Shown: positions 1 through 7,186 of the stretch, in pieces
How the letters are laid out: the number at the start of each line of letters is the position of its first letter
Position numbering within the stretch: the first letter of the stretch is position 1
Origin: JAULUH01 sp032111745
GTDB taxonomy: Bacteria > Chloroflexota > Anaerolineae > JAAEKA01
DNA length: 31,907 nt
Reading direction: 5' to 3'
Assembly (NCBI GenBank): GCA_032111745.1
Contig: JAULUH010000514.1
Coordinates: 1-31,907, forward strand
Notes under the pieces: model-generated
What the model was told of the DNA's origin: nothing
The model's input: only the letters and a program-made list of their open reading frames with translations
Databases searched by the model: none
Position numbers and translations under genes: made by a program

Positions 1-664
1 GGAACCAGACCAGTTCAGCCACTTCCTCGGGCTCACCGAACCGGGCGATCGGCTGGGTCTGGACGATGTCGTCGTTTATGTCTGCGGTCATGGGGGTCCT
101 GATTGGACCAGGATGAATCGAAACAACTCGGATGTTCTTGGGTGCCAGATCGAGGGCTGCCGCCTTGGTAAGTCCCCGCACACCCCACTTGCTGGCCACG
201 TAGGCAGCGATGCCCGAATACCCCATCATGCCGGCTGTGGACGACACGTTGACGATTACGCCACCGCCAGCGGTTTCCATCGAGCCAACCACTGCCTGTA
301 TACCCAGCATGACGCCGGTCAGGTTCACGGCAATCACCCGGTCCCAGTCCTCCCGAGAAACGGTATCGACGCCGCCATAGGCAACGATTCCAGCATTGTT
401 CACCAGCACATTCACCGGTCCACCGAAGGCCTCCTCGGCCTCGGCGACCGCAGCCGCCCAGTCGGCCTGGCTGGTGACATCGAGTCGCCGAAAGCGCACG
501 TCATGTCCCTTTGCCCGCAACCGGCTCTCTAGCGCTTTGCCGTCGTCCAGGAGAACGTCACCCGCCAGCACCTTGACACCCTCCCGAGCGATACGTTCCA
601 CGTGGGCTGCGCCCATCCCGCGCGCGCCTCCACTCACGACTGCTATTCGATTGCTGCCCGCCAT
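1..664 (-). CDS. SDR-family NAD(P)-dependent oxidoreductase, C-terminus off the window
   Basis: Classical short-chain dehydrogenase/reductase, a Rossmann-fold cytosolic enzyme that oxidises or reduces an alcohol/ketone with NAD(P). I translated this minus-strand frame directly: it opens with ATG at 664 after GGAGGTGT and stays open to the window edge, giving 221 residues without a stop. The cofactor motif SGGARGMG lies at about residues 11-18 (TGxxxGxG with Ser for Thr), followed by the structural NNAG motif, a VSS segment carrying the catalytic Ser, and YVASK with Tyr155 and Lys159. The PGPIRTPM segment after the active site is also typical. Classical SDRs have about 250 residues, so only the last 25-35 are missing. 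The substrate cannot be deduced; hydroxysteroid-, FabG- and glucose-dehydrogenase-like enzymes all share these motifs. No partner gene is visible. Confidence 0.93.
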   Translation of the reverse strand, partial: MAGSNRIAVVSGGARGMGAAHVERIAREGVKVLAGDVLLDDGKALESRLRAKGHDVRFRRLDVTSQADWAAAVAEAEEAFGGPVNVLVNNAGIVAYGGVDTVSREDWDRVIAVNLTGVMLGIQAVVGSMETAGGGVIVNVSSTAGMMGYSGIAAYVASKWGVRGLTKAAALDLAPKNIRVVSIHPGPIRTPMTADINDDIVQTQPIARFGEPEEVAELVWF

Positions 665-912
665 TTCGACACCTCCTTGCTGTGAGAGAAACGGATGAGG
701 GTTGCGCAGGACAAGCCTACGCTGCCCACATGGCGCTGATGACGCGCCTTGCTCTGAAGTACTTTGCCCATGTCGAACACAGTCAGCATCGGCTTGAAGT
801 CGCGCAGCGCAACCATATCGGCCTGGCCATCCGGACTTTCATGAGTCTCAGAAGCCACCGCCCAAATGCGCTTCGTGCTTTCCTCACCGGCTGACCACAC
901 GTAGTTCGTACA

Positions 913-953
913 AGTATACCACATCTTCGCTAGGCGAACATGACCCGCGTCAT
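913..953 (-). promoter_or_regulatory. Possible promoter and operator upstream of the SDR gene
   Basis: On the minus strand an extended -10 box, TGG-TATACT, covers 921-913. Upstream of it sit two small inverted repeats side by side: TTCGC-N3-GCGAA (926-938) and ATGAC-N4-GTCAT (940-953). This arrangement suits a promoter with an overlapping operator for a dimeric regulator. No convincing -35 box is seen, and the distance to the SDR start is about 240 bases, so the link to that gene is an inference. Confidence 0.3.
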
Positions 954-1253
954 ATTGCTACCGATTTCACTGCCTGCCCGTCGTCAGCTATTCGTTCACC
1001 CGCCAGACTCCCCAGTCAGCGGTGCAAACCTACCTTCTCGGTTCAGATGCGCGAATGAGCTGACGATTGTCCTGGCTGGTCGTATCACCCAGTAGCATAT
1101 CCTTGAAGAGCGAGAGCGCCCTGGGGCTTCCGATTTCCCTCCATCTTTGCTCCAATTCAGCGGGTCTTTGAGAAGCCCTGTCATACCGGCCGGCCTGGCC
1201 AGCAGGACTGCATGCACCCGGCCGCTCACCATCGACCCCCATGCGCTACCGTA

Positions 1254-1279
1254 GCCTCCAGCCGGGGGCATTTTCTTTT
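1254..1279 (+). terminator. Terminator-like hairpin followed by T-rich run
   Basis: GCCTCC (1254-1259), a 4-base loop and GGGGGC (1264-1269) form a 6-bp stem with one G-T pair, followed by ATTTTCTTTT. The shape suits a Rho-independent terminator on the plus strand. No plus-strand gene is seen before it, so it may be left over from a lost gene or may be chance. Confidence 0.3.
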
Positions 1280-1317
1280 CACACCCCGGAACCAGGTTCC
1301 GGCCAAGGAGGGTTTCC

Positions 1318-1640
1318 ATGTCGTTCCCCAACGCAGTACAGATCTGGGCGGACGGCGCCTGCTCCGGCAACCCCGGCCCCGGCGGCTGGGCTGCCGCCTG
1401 GTGGGGGAGACCAGGACCTGGGAGACCACGCGCAGCGCGCGCTCCCGGGACCGCCACGGCCGGCGTCACGAGCTCCCGGTGCTGGTGCGCCACCGCAGCA
1501 TCAGCACCCTTTACGAGCGGGCCGGCCACGCCGGCATGAAGGCCCTGGTCGAGGAGGCCCTGGACCGCTGGGAGGACCAGCAGGCCCTGGACGACGAGGA
1601 GGCCCACCCGGCCAGCCGGCGGTCATCGTCACCAGGCGCG
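1318..1640 (+). pseudogene. RNase HI N-terminal fragment joined out of frame to another coding remnant
   Basis: The start is intact: AAGGAGG at 1305-1311, then ATG at 1318. The first 29 or so residues match the RNase HI N-terminus, with IWADGACSGNPGPGGWAA carrying the first catalytic Asp. After about 1400 this frame turns into low-complexity Gly/Arg/Pro sequence. A different frame (codons starting at 1401, 1404 and so on) then shows almost pure G/C third positions up to about 1625. It encodes a segment containing LYERAGHAGMKALVEEALDR. I cannot assign that segment, and it does not look like the rest of RNase H, which would supply the other catalytic acidic residues. The simplest reading is a deletion that joined the 5' end of rnhA to the 3' part of another gene. 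A misassembly is the alternative. Confidence 0.6.
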
Positions 1641-1707
1641 GCGCATGATTCATCCCGGGCCTCGAGAATCCGTCTTCTATGTTCGACCATCACCCTGGGA
1701 GTACGGT

Positions 1708-2238
1708 TCAGCTTCCTGTGGTGGAATATGCCACCGCCAGATGGTACCGGTCGCCCAGCTCCGTGACGCGGGTATCGATGATCTCGCGGTCGTCGTCAGG
1801 AAAAAGCGCCAACTTGCGCAGTATCAACGCCTTCAAGAGTTTCCCCAGATCAGCGCGCAGGGCTCGTGGCGCGGTCTTCAGGGCGTTTTTCAGAAACACA
1901 TCCCGCTCCTCAGCAGGCAGAAGGCCGATATTCCAGGCCAAGGTGCCGAGCAACACGAGGTTGTTGAAGTCTTCCAGGGTCTCGGTCTCGTCCCGGTAAG
2001 GAGTGATCAGCTCCTCCATAAGTTGCGACATCTTCCGCTGTCCGGGCGGATTGAAAGCGACCTCCGCAACGGGAAACTTACTTTCCCGCTTGAGCTCCTC
2101 GACCATGTCTTCGAGTAAGGTCCTGTCAAACGTCGCCAAGTCCGCATTAGCGCGGGCGGTCCGCTGCTGCTGGCGGCGCCTGCGGCGCAACGCCTCCTTG
2201 CGGCGGCGCTGGGCAGATGACGATTTGGCTTTGCCCAT
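1708..2238 (-). CDS. Hypothetical protein with Arg/Lys-rich N-terminus
   Basis: A 176-residue protein of unknown function. ATG at 2238 is preceded by GAGGAGAA, and a sigma70-like promoter lies just upstream at 2271-2299, so the start is well supported. Residues 1-30 are dominated by Arg, Lys and Gln (QRRRKEALRRRRRQQQR). They could bind nucleic acid or ribosomes, or form a charged helix. The remainder is predicted mainly helical, with many Leu and acidic residues and no signal peptide or membrane segment. A segment near residues 90-105 (NLVLLGTLAWNIGLLP) is hydrophobic but too polar at its edges to be a clear membrane helix. No catalytic motif is recognised. Codon use is less GC-biased than in the genes after 2.78 kb. 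It is probably a single-gene transcript. Confidence 0.7.
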   Translation of the reverse strand: MGKAKSSSAQRRRKEALRRRRRQQQRTARANADLATFDRTLLEDMVEELKRESKFPVAEVAFNPPGQRKMSQLMEELITPYRDETETLEDFNNLVLLGTLAWNIGLLPAEERDVFLKNALKTAPRALRADLGKLLKALILRKLALFPDDDREIIDTRVTELGDRYHLAVAYSTTGS

Positions 2239-2270
2239 GGGCTGGTGTTCTCCTCAAGGACGGTATGGCT

Positions 2271-2299
2271 AGTTTAGCGCAATTTCGTGCGGTCACCAA
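2271..2299 (-). promoter_or_regulatory. Sigma70-like promoter of the basic hypothetical gene
   Basis: Read on the minus strand: -35 TTGGTG (2299-2294), a 17-base spacer, -10 TAAACT (2276-2271). The expected start of transcription near 2264 gives a leader of about 26 bases before the ATG at 2238, enough for the GAGGAGAA ribosome site. Confidence 0.55.
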
Positions 2300-2325
2300 G
2301 TAGACCGGCGTTCCGGCAAAACAAG

Positions 2326-2715
2326 CTACTGCGCCGGCTTGCCGACCAGGCAACGGAGCCCTACTATCATTATCCTCCTTCCCATGAACCATGTCAGCGG
2401 CTTTTTCGAGACTTGCGCAGGTGTCCAGAGGGCATTGGCGCCGGCAATCGCCGGCAAGTCATCTGCGTGGCAGAGCACCGTGCGCACCGGGACTTCGCAG
2501 CTTCTCATGGTGTTTTCGTCCCCATTGTGGCGCGTCAAGAAATTGAGCCAAATCCGCTTGGATAGGCCAAAGCAGCGGGAAAGTCTGAGTAGCGCGTCGG
2601 GGCTGGTGGCCCGCTTTCCCCTCACGATTTTGTTGATACGGCGCGGGGCAACGCTGATATCGCTGGCCAGACAATACTGGCTAATACCTACCGGCTTCAG
2701 GCGGCGAGTTGACAA
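2326..2715 (-). CDS. HigA/VapI-type helix-turn-helix antitoxin, orphan and probably decayed
   Basis: Residues encoded at about 2700-2525 match the Xre-like HTH of HigA antitoxins: LKPVGISQYCLASDISVAP, then RRINKIVRGKR and LLRLSRCFGLSKRIWLNF. In the family this domain binds the operator and neutralises a HigB RNase. The usual N-terminus (HPGE...) is missing and no ATG or GTG lies in frame nearby. TTG at 2715, preceded by GAGGAAGC, is the only plausible start. The C-terminal part after RHNGDENT, down to the stop at 2326, does not resemble the family, which normally ends there. No HigB toxin is present: its expected place is occupied by the promoter and start of the phosphatase gene. I read this as a remnant of a toxin-antitoxin pair; expression as a solitary regulator is possible. 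Confidence 0.55.
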   Translation of the reverse strand: MSTRRLKPVGISQYCLASDISVAPRRINKIVRGKRATSPDALLRLSRCFGLSKRIWLNFLTRHNGDENTMRSCEVPVRTVLCHADDLPAIAGANALWTPAQVSKKPLTWFMGRRIMIVGLRCLVGKPAQ

Positions 2716-2737
2716 AGCTTCCTCAACGACCCATAAT
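2709..2737 (+). promoter_or_regulatory. Strong sigma70-like promoter of the phosphatase gene
   Basis: -35 TTGACA (2709-2714), 17-base spacer, -10 CATAAT (2732-2737). Transcription would start near 2744, giving a leader of about 38 bases before ATG 2782, with GAGGA at 2772-2776 as ribosome site. It overlaps the TTG proposed for the antitoxin gene on the other strand. Confidence 0.65.
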
Positions 2738-2781
2738 GGATCGCATCCTGCCGGCTCATTGCCCCTTCCCTGAGGACCGCC

Positions 2782-3315
2782 ATGAATCCCTTCCACTGGG
2801 CCTTCGACAAGCTCTATCCCCCCATTCGCTACTACCACGAGACCGTCCGCGCCAACCCGTGGTTCAGCCAGGTCGCCCCGGCCCCGGGCATCCCCGAGAC
2901 TCTCTGGCTGGGCGGCGCCCCCACCTATCAGCGCGACTACCAGTTCCTCCTCGACCACGACATCGACGCCGTCCTGGACATGCGCGCCGAGCGCACGGGC
3001 GACATCCCCCTCTACGACCACAACGGCATCACCCACGCCAAATTCTCCGTTCTCGACGTCACCGTCCCCTCCCCCGAGATCCTGGACCAGGCCGTGGCCT
3101 GGATCAAGCAACAGGTCGCCGGCGGCCGCCACGTGCTGGTGCACTGCGCCAAGGGCCGTGGCCGCTCCGCCACCGTGCTGGCCGCCTATCTCATGCAGGA
3201 GCACGGGCTGAGCCTTGCCGAGGCCGCCGCCTTGCTACAGGCCAAACGCCCCCTCACTAAGCTGGAAGACCGGCACTTGAAGGTCCTTGAAAGCTGGGCC
3301 AGCAACCGGCCCTAG
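2782..3315 (+). CDS. Dual-specificity/tyrosine protein phosphatase family protein
   Basis: A 177-residue cytosolic cysteine-dependent phosphatase. The signature HCxxGxxRS is present as HCAKGRGRS, with nucleophile Cys122 and phosphate-binding Arg128. Asp92, in VLDVTVPSPE, is a good candidate for the general acid. The front part (ETLWLGGAPTYQRDY, then DAVLDMRAER) has the layout of bacterial dual-specificity phosphatases related to PTPMT1-type enzymes. The substrate could be a phosphoprotein or a phospholipid head group and cannot be chosen from sequence. Length is normal. It has its own promoter (2709-2737) and ribosome site GAGGA. Its TAG stop lies inside a CTAG that also supplies the TAG stop of herA on the opposite strand. 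Confidence 0.9.
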   Translation: MNPFHWAFDKLYPPIRYYHETVRANPWFSQVAPAPGIPETLWLGGAPTYQRDYQFLLDHDIDAVLDMRAERTGDIPLYDHNGITHAKFSVLDVTVPSPEILDQAVAWIKQQVAGGRHVLVHCAKGRGRSATVLAAYLMQEHGLSLAEAAALLQAKRPLTKLEDRHLKVLESWASNRP

Positions 3316-5108
3316 TCGAAGCCCTCGAAGCCCTCCTCACCCCGCATGCGCATCGTGTTGCTCGCCAGCCGCGCCGGCAGCTCCACCTCATCCTGGTACC
3401 CCATGGCCTTGTAGAACGCCAGGTCGTAGCTCCTGGTCTGCACTACCACGGGCATCGGCACCGCATGGCCCAGGATCAGCGCCTGCTGCCTGGTCTCCAG
3501 CCGGGCCAGCACCTCCTTCAGGCCGGCCGCACCACTCACCCCCATCAACACCGCCCGGATGTCGTTCTCCTCGTCCAGCAGCGCTGTCACTCGCGTCCCG
3601 ATCTGGCTCATCACCTCCGGGTCGATCTGGCTCGGCCGCTGGTCGACGATGAACAGGGTCACATTGTACTTGCGCAGCTCCCGCGCGATAGTCCCAAAGA
3701 TGGTGTGGCCGGCGATCTGCGGATCGAGGAACTTGTGGGCCTCCTCGATGGTGATCACCAAGGGGAAGGGCTCGGCCGCCCGGTCGCCGAAGGCCTTCTC
3801 CTTCTTCTCCACGTACTTCTGGTGCAGGCGGCGGGTCAGGAAGTTGGCCACGAAGATGTAGGCATCCAGCATGTTGCCGTAGCGGCCAAACTCCAGCACC
3901 ACGTTGGTTCGCTCGTCCAGGAAGCGAAACAGGCGGTCTACCACGTCGTCCACCGCCTTGCGGCGCAGGAAGCCGTAGCGCTCGAAGCGCAACAGCCGTC
4001 GCCGCAGCGCCGCCAGCGTCTGGTAGGGCTGGCTCATCTCCTCGGCCAACGCCTTCAAACCCACCTCCCCCTCCTCGTCCTCCGTCGCGCCGGCACCGTA
4101 GCTGTCCAGCCAGCCGTCGTCCAGGAAGTTGGCCAGCCACTCCCGGCCCAGGTGCCGGTGTAGCGCGTAGATCGCGCTCAGCTGCGGCTCGCTCAGGTTT
4201 AGAATATCCTGCAGCATCTCCAGGTCGTCCGGCTCGATCTGGTCGTAGCCGATGGTCACCGTGAAATCGGGGTTGGACTGCCGCCGCCGGCTCGATTCGT
4301 CGTCCAGGGTGAAGATCTTCACCCGCCCATCCGGGAAGATCTGCTTCAACCCCTTCACCCGGCTGGCGATGCCCTCGCTGCCCGCCTCCCAGCCGTATTC
4401 GTTGTGCATGTCGAAGATCAGGTTGGCCGCCACATTCTCCCGGATGATGCCCGCCAGCAACAGGCGACTGAGGAAGGTCTTGCCCGTGCCACTCTTGCCA
4501 AACACCCCCGACGAGCGCTCCACCAGCCGCTCCAGGCTTAGCGTAACCTTCACGTCGGCCATGTCCAGCGGGTTCCCAACATGGAAGTAGTGCACGTCCT
4601 TGTCGCCCACCCTGGCCGTGCCCTCCTCGCCGAAGACCTCGCTCACCTCCTCCTGGCTGGCCGCCCGCACCTCGCTAAAGTGGCCCGGCACCGTCTTCAC
4701 CGGCCGCGGCTCCCCGTCCTCCAACACCAGCATCGGCGTGAGATGGATCACCCCAAAGGTGCTGGTGCCCAGGTGCACCTCGCGCAGGAAGTCCTCGGCC
4801 ACGTCCGGCGGGTTGATGGCGATGTCCGGATTGCTGGCGCCGAGTTGGACGTCGGTGATCATGCTGAAGAAACGCTTCTGGCGGCCCCGTACTACGGCGT
4901 AGCTGCCCACCGCCAGCGCCTCCGTCTCCATCTCCCGGTCCAGCCGCACCTCCAGCCCCTTCGACAGGGAACCCGCCACCACCATGCCATAGCGTTGCGT
5001 CGCCGCCTCCGGCAGACTTGGCACCCCGGCCATCAGGCTGGCACTCGGCAACGCCTCGAACTCGGCATCGGCATCGTAATCGCTCGTCGATCTGGTCCCT
5101 TCGTCCAT
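3312..5108 (-). CDS. herA: HerA-family DNA translocase/helicase ATPase
   Basis: A 598-residue FtsK/HerA-clade ATPase. The N-terminal ~190 residues are compatible with a HAS barrel, the domain HerA uses to dock NurA. Walker A is GKSGTGKT at 204-211. Walker B is in PLVITIEEAHKF (about 449-460), with Glu455/Glu456. An Arg in VDQRPSQID (491) fits the finger or sensor position of the family. In archaea HerA forms a hexamer that pumps DNA into the NurA nuclease during double-strand-break resection. Here nurA lies two genes upstream in the same transcript, so the same role is likely. ATG 5108 follows GGAG, 28 bases after the preceding gene. The length is typical of archaeal and bacterial HerA (500-600). 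Confidence 0.93.
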   Translation of the reverse strand: MDEGTRSTSDYDADAEFEALPSASLMAGVPSLPEAATQRYGMVVAGSLSKGLEVRLDREMETEALAVGSYAVVRGRQKRFFSMITDVQLGASNPDIAINPPDVAEDFLREVHLGTSTFGVIHLTPMLVLEDGEPRPVKTVPGHFSEVRAASQEEVSEVFGEEGTARVGDKDVHYFHVGNPLDMADVKVTLSLERLVERSSGVFGKSGTGKTFLSRLLLAGIIRENVAANLIFDMHNEYGWEAGSEGIASRVKGLKQIFPDGRVKIFTLDDESSRRRQSNPDFTVTIGYDQIEPDDLEMLQDILNLSEPQLSAIYALHRHLGREWLANFLDDGWLDSYGAGATEDEEGEVGLKALAEEMSQPYQTLAALRRRLLRFERYGFLRRKAVDDVVDRLFRFLDERTNVVLEFGRYGNMLDAYIFVANFLTRRLHQKYVEKKEKAFGDRAAEPFPLVITIEEAHKFLDPQIAGHTIFGTIARELRKYNVTLFIVDQRPSQIDPEVMSQIGTRVTALLDEENDIRAVLMGVSGAAGLKEVLARLETRQQALILGHAVPMPVVVQTRSYDLAFYKAMGYQDEVELPARLASNTMRMRGEEGFEGFD

Positions 5109-5136
5109 GCTCCACTCCCGCTCAGACCCCGGCCCT

Positions 5137-5733
5137 TCATTCGGCCTTTATGCGCTGTAAGATGCCATCCAGCCGCAACGGATCGCGGCTCAACAGCCGG
5201 GCTAGCTCCCGGCCCGCCCGCACCAGGTAGGCCCGCGCCTGGTCTGGAGTCGGCTCCGTGGCCGCGATCTGGCGCAGCGCGGCTGCCACCAGCTCGTCCG
5301 CCGGCACATCCGTCGCGTTCAGCACCGTGCCGAGGAAGCCCAACCCCCGGCCAAACTGCTGCACATCGTCGGTCGGGCAGACGTGCACCCAGCGCAGCGT
5401 CGCCGGTGGCTGCGGCGGCAGCCGCTGGTACAGCTGCCCCGCCCGGTCGCGGCCTCCCACCACCAGCACGTTGACCTCCACCGGCACCTGCCGTCGCTGG
5501 CGCTGGTCCTCCACGTACTCCTCGGTCAGGTCGCCCGCCGCAATCAGCTGGCGCACAAAGGGATCGTCGTCGATGCGCACGTCATAGACCAGGCCATAGA
5601 TCTGGCCACCACCACCATCGACCCTCACCATCGATCCAAAGATGGGCAGGTCGTCCTCCAACGTCCGGCACCCGGCCGAGAATGCCGCCGTGCCAGAGGC
5701 CAGGACCCGTCCTAACACCCGCAAATCGTCCAT
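5137..5733 (-). CDS. Small HAS-barrel-like protein between nurA and herA
   Basis: A 198-residue soluble protein, start ATG 5733 after GGAGAG, ten bases downstream of the nurA stop. The N-terminal ~95 residues are beta-rich with repeated hydrophobic/polar alternation (SMVRVDGGGGQIYGLVYDVR, then VEVNVLVVG). This is compatible with a HAS-type barrel like the one that begins HerA. The C-terminal half, from about residue 115, looks helical and Leu/Ala-rich. No nuclease or ATPase motif is seen. Its place between nurA and herA, in one tightly spaced unit, suggests a third part of the complex, for example a docking ring or regulator. That role is inferred from context and fold guess only. Confidence 0.75.
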   Translation of the reverse strand: MDDLRVLGRVLASGTAAFSAGCRTLEDDLPIFGSMVRVDGGGGQIYGLVYDVRIDDDPFVRQLIAAGDLTEEYVEDQRQRRQVPVEVNVLVVGGRDRAGQLYQRLPPQPPATLRWVHVCPTDDVQQFGRGLGFLGTVLNATDVPADELVAAALRQIAATEPTPDQARAYLVRAGRELARLLSRDPLRLDGILQRIKAE

Positions 5734-5743
5734 GCTTCTCTCC

Positions 5744-6943
5744 TTACCGGCCTCCGGTATAGCGCTTGGTGTTGGCCTTGGGCGACTCCTCGGCCCGCAG
5801 CCCGCGGCGCATCATCTCCACCCGCATCATCTGCTCCAACGCCTCGCGCTCCTGGCCCCGCACCAGCGCCAGCTCGTGCGCCCGCGTCAGCACGTAAGGA
5901 TAGGCCACCAGCCGGCAGTCGCTGCGCACCGCGGCCAGCGCCGCCTGCAGCAGCTCAGGCCGCCGCGCTACCCACTCCGGCGTCTCCACGCGCACGATGC
6001 GGGCCGCCTTCTCGCCCGGCTCGTGAGCCACGTTCAGGTAGCAGAAGCAGATGCGCTGGCCCCTCTCATTGTAGAACCGGTTGACCTCCGCCGTCGTCGC
6101 GAACAGCGCCGTGCGCTGCCCCGGCTCCAAATCCTGGAACAGCACCGCGTCACTCAACCCCCGGTAGGGGCTCTCCTTGCGCAGCCGCTCCTTGGTGATC
6201 TCCCCCGGCTCGAGACCGGCCAGGTGTAGCACTCGCAGCAGGTTAGCGCTGCGCGGGCGATCGATGTACCCCAGCGGCACAGCCCGTGCTCGCTGTAACA
6301 CCGCCAGCTCGGCGGTGAATTCGTCCACCCGCCGCGCCTGCTCGGGATCGGTCAGCCGCTGTGGCATCCATAACAGCAATGGGCCATCGGCCAGGGCTAC
6401 AACCAGGCGCTCGGCATCCCCGCCCCACGCCGCGCGCTCCCGCCCCGCCAGCTCGGCCAGCATCCGCACCTCCCGCAGAGCCCGCCGCAGGTTCACCTCC
6501 TCGGTATCGATCACGGCCCGGTCCTGTTCCTCATCGGGGTCATCCTCCCCCAGCGCCAGCACCGGCTCGGTCAGGGTAGCCGGTGCCTCACCGCTGCCCT
6601 GGCGCAGCACGATGGCCCCGACGTTCACCAGGTAGTACAGCGCAATCCCGTGGGTATCTGGGTAGATCTGCGAGCCGTCCGTGGCGATCAAAGTGGCCGG
6701 CCACGCTTCGCCAGGCACTGTCTGGCGCTCGTTCAGCCGCGAGCCCAACGGCTCCGCCCCGCGCCAGCTCGGGTCAATCTGTGTGGCCTGCTTCAGCTTG
6801 TCTAACAGCTCTGCGGTCACCAGGTCGTGGCTGTCCAGCGCCCGCCGCGCCTGCTCCATGCGGTCGCGCAGCCGGCCACGCTGGCCCGCCAGCGACTCCA
6901 CCACCTCAGCCACCTGGTTGGTTAGCTTGTTCAGCTCCAGCAT
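5744..6943 (-). CDS. nurA: NurA-domain nuclease
   Basis: A 399-residue protein with the NurA fold. Two acidic motifs stand out: ATDGSQI around residue 89 (metal-binding Asp) and VVALADGPLLLW around residue 186. Both match the Asp positions of NurA, the Mn-dependent 5'-3' DNA nuclease that works with HerA in end resection. Residues 8-50 are helical and heptad-like. A longer open frame reaches 7120, but it would run through a promoter (-10 TATAAT at 7031-7036). I therefore start at ATG 6943, which opens MLELNKLTNQVAEVV. ATG 7003 is possible and would add 20 residues. The gene heads a three-gene unit with the HAS-barrel-like protein and herA. Confidence 0.88.
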   Translation of the reverse strand: MLELNKLTNQVAEVVESLAGQRGRLRDRMEQARRALDSHDLVTAELLDKLKQATQIDPSWRGAEPLGSRLNERQTVPGEAWPATLIATDGSQIYPDTHGIALYYLVNVGAIVLRQGSGEAPATLTEPVLALGEDDPDEEQDRAVIDTEEVNLRRALREVRMLAELAGRERAAWGGDAERLVVALADGPLLLWMPQRLTDPEQARRVDEFTAELAVLQRARAVPLGYIDRPRSANLLRVLHLAGLEPGEITKERLRKESPYRGLSDAVLFQDLEPGQRTALFATTAEVNRFYNERGQRICFCYLNVAHEPGEKAARIVRVETPEWVARRPELLQAALAAVRSDCRLVAYPYVLTRAHELALVRGQEREALEQMMRVEMMRRGLRAEESPKANTKRYTGGR

Positions 6944-7030
6944 AGGCCCACTCTCGTCCTTGCCCGGTAGCCTGGCCCCGCTGGAGGACACGCTACCCGC
7001 CATCCCAACGTCGAACATATATTCGACGGC

Positions 7031-7058
7031 ATTATACCCCAGGCCCGGCCACGCGCCA
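7031..7058 (-). promoter_or_regulatory. Promoter of the nurA-herA unit
   Basis: On the minus strand: TTGGCG (7058-7053), a 16-base spacer, then a perfect TATAAT (7036-7031). Transcription would start near 7024, so the start codon must lie downstream of the longest open frame. It is divergent from the promoter at 7093-7121, with only 34 bases between the two -35 boxes. Confidence 0.55.
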
Positions 7059-7092
7059 AACAGCGTTTTCATTAATGCACGATGAAATGGTG

Positions 7093-7121
7093 TTGACAAA
7101 AGCCCCGGCCTGGCGTACAAT
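7093..7121 (+). promoter_or_regulatory. Near-consensus sigma70 promoter of the PP2C-like/propeller gene
   Basis: Perfect TTGACA (7093-7098), a 17-base spacer, TACAAT (7116-7121). Expected transcription start near 7128 gives a leader of about 59 bases to ATG 7187, with GAAAGGGG as the ribosome site. Confidence 0.7.
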
Positions 7122-7186
7122 CAGAATAATCGCCCAACCCACACCCTGTGGCGCCCGTTGCGCCCGTCGCTTGAAAGGGGCCGCCC

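Larger units (their letters stand above)
665..1317. other. Long stretch without a recognisable gene
   Basis: About 650 bases between the SDR start and the RNase H fragment. GC is visibly lower than in the genes after 2.78 kb. Short open frames exist on both strands, but none shows a recognisable motif or the C/G-ending codons of this genome. The only features I can point to are the putative promoter/operator at 913-953 and a terminator-like hairpin at 1254-1279. No tRNA or structured RNA was recognised. Confidence 0.5.

Noticed and set aside
643..924. 93-codon minus-strand frame upstream of the SDR gene
   Set aside because: Overlaps the SDR start in another frame and shows no recognisable protein features.
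1030..1242. 70-codon minus-strand frame in the gene-poor left region
   Set aside because: No motif, no clear ribosome site and codon use unlike this genome.
2339..2773. 144-codon plus-strand frame opposite the antitoxin remnant
   Set aside because: The minus-strand HigA-like HTH sequence explains the region; the plus frame has no motif.
6944..7120. Longer N-terminus for NurA
   Set aside because: It would run through the TATAAT promoter of the same gene and the -35 box of the divergent one; the residues do not look like a NurA start.
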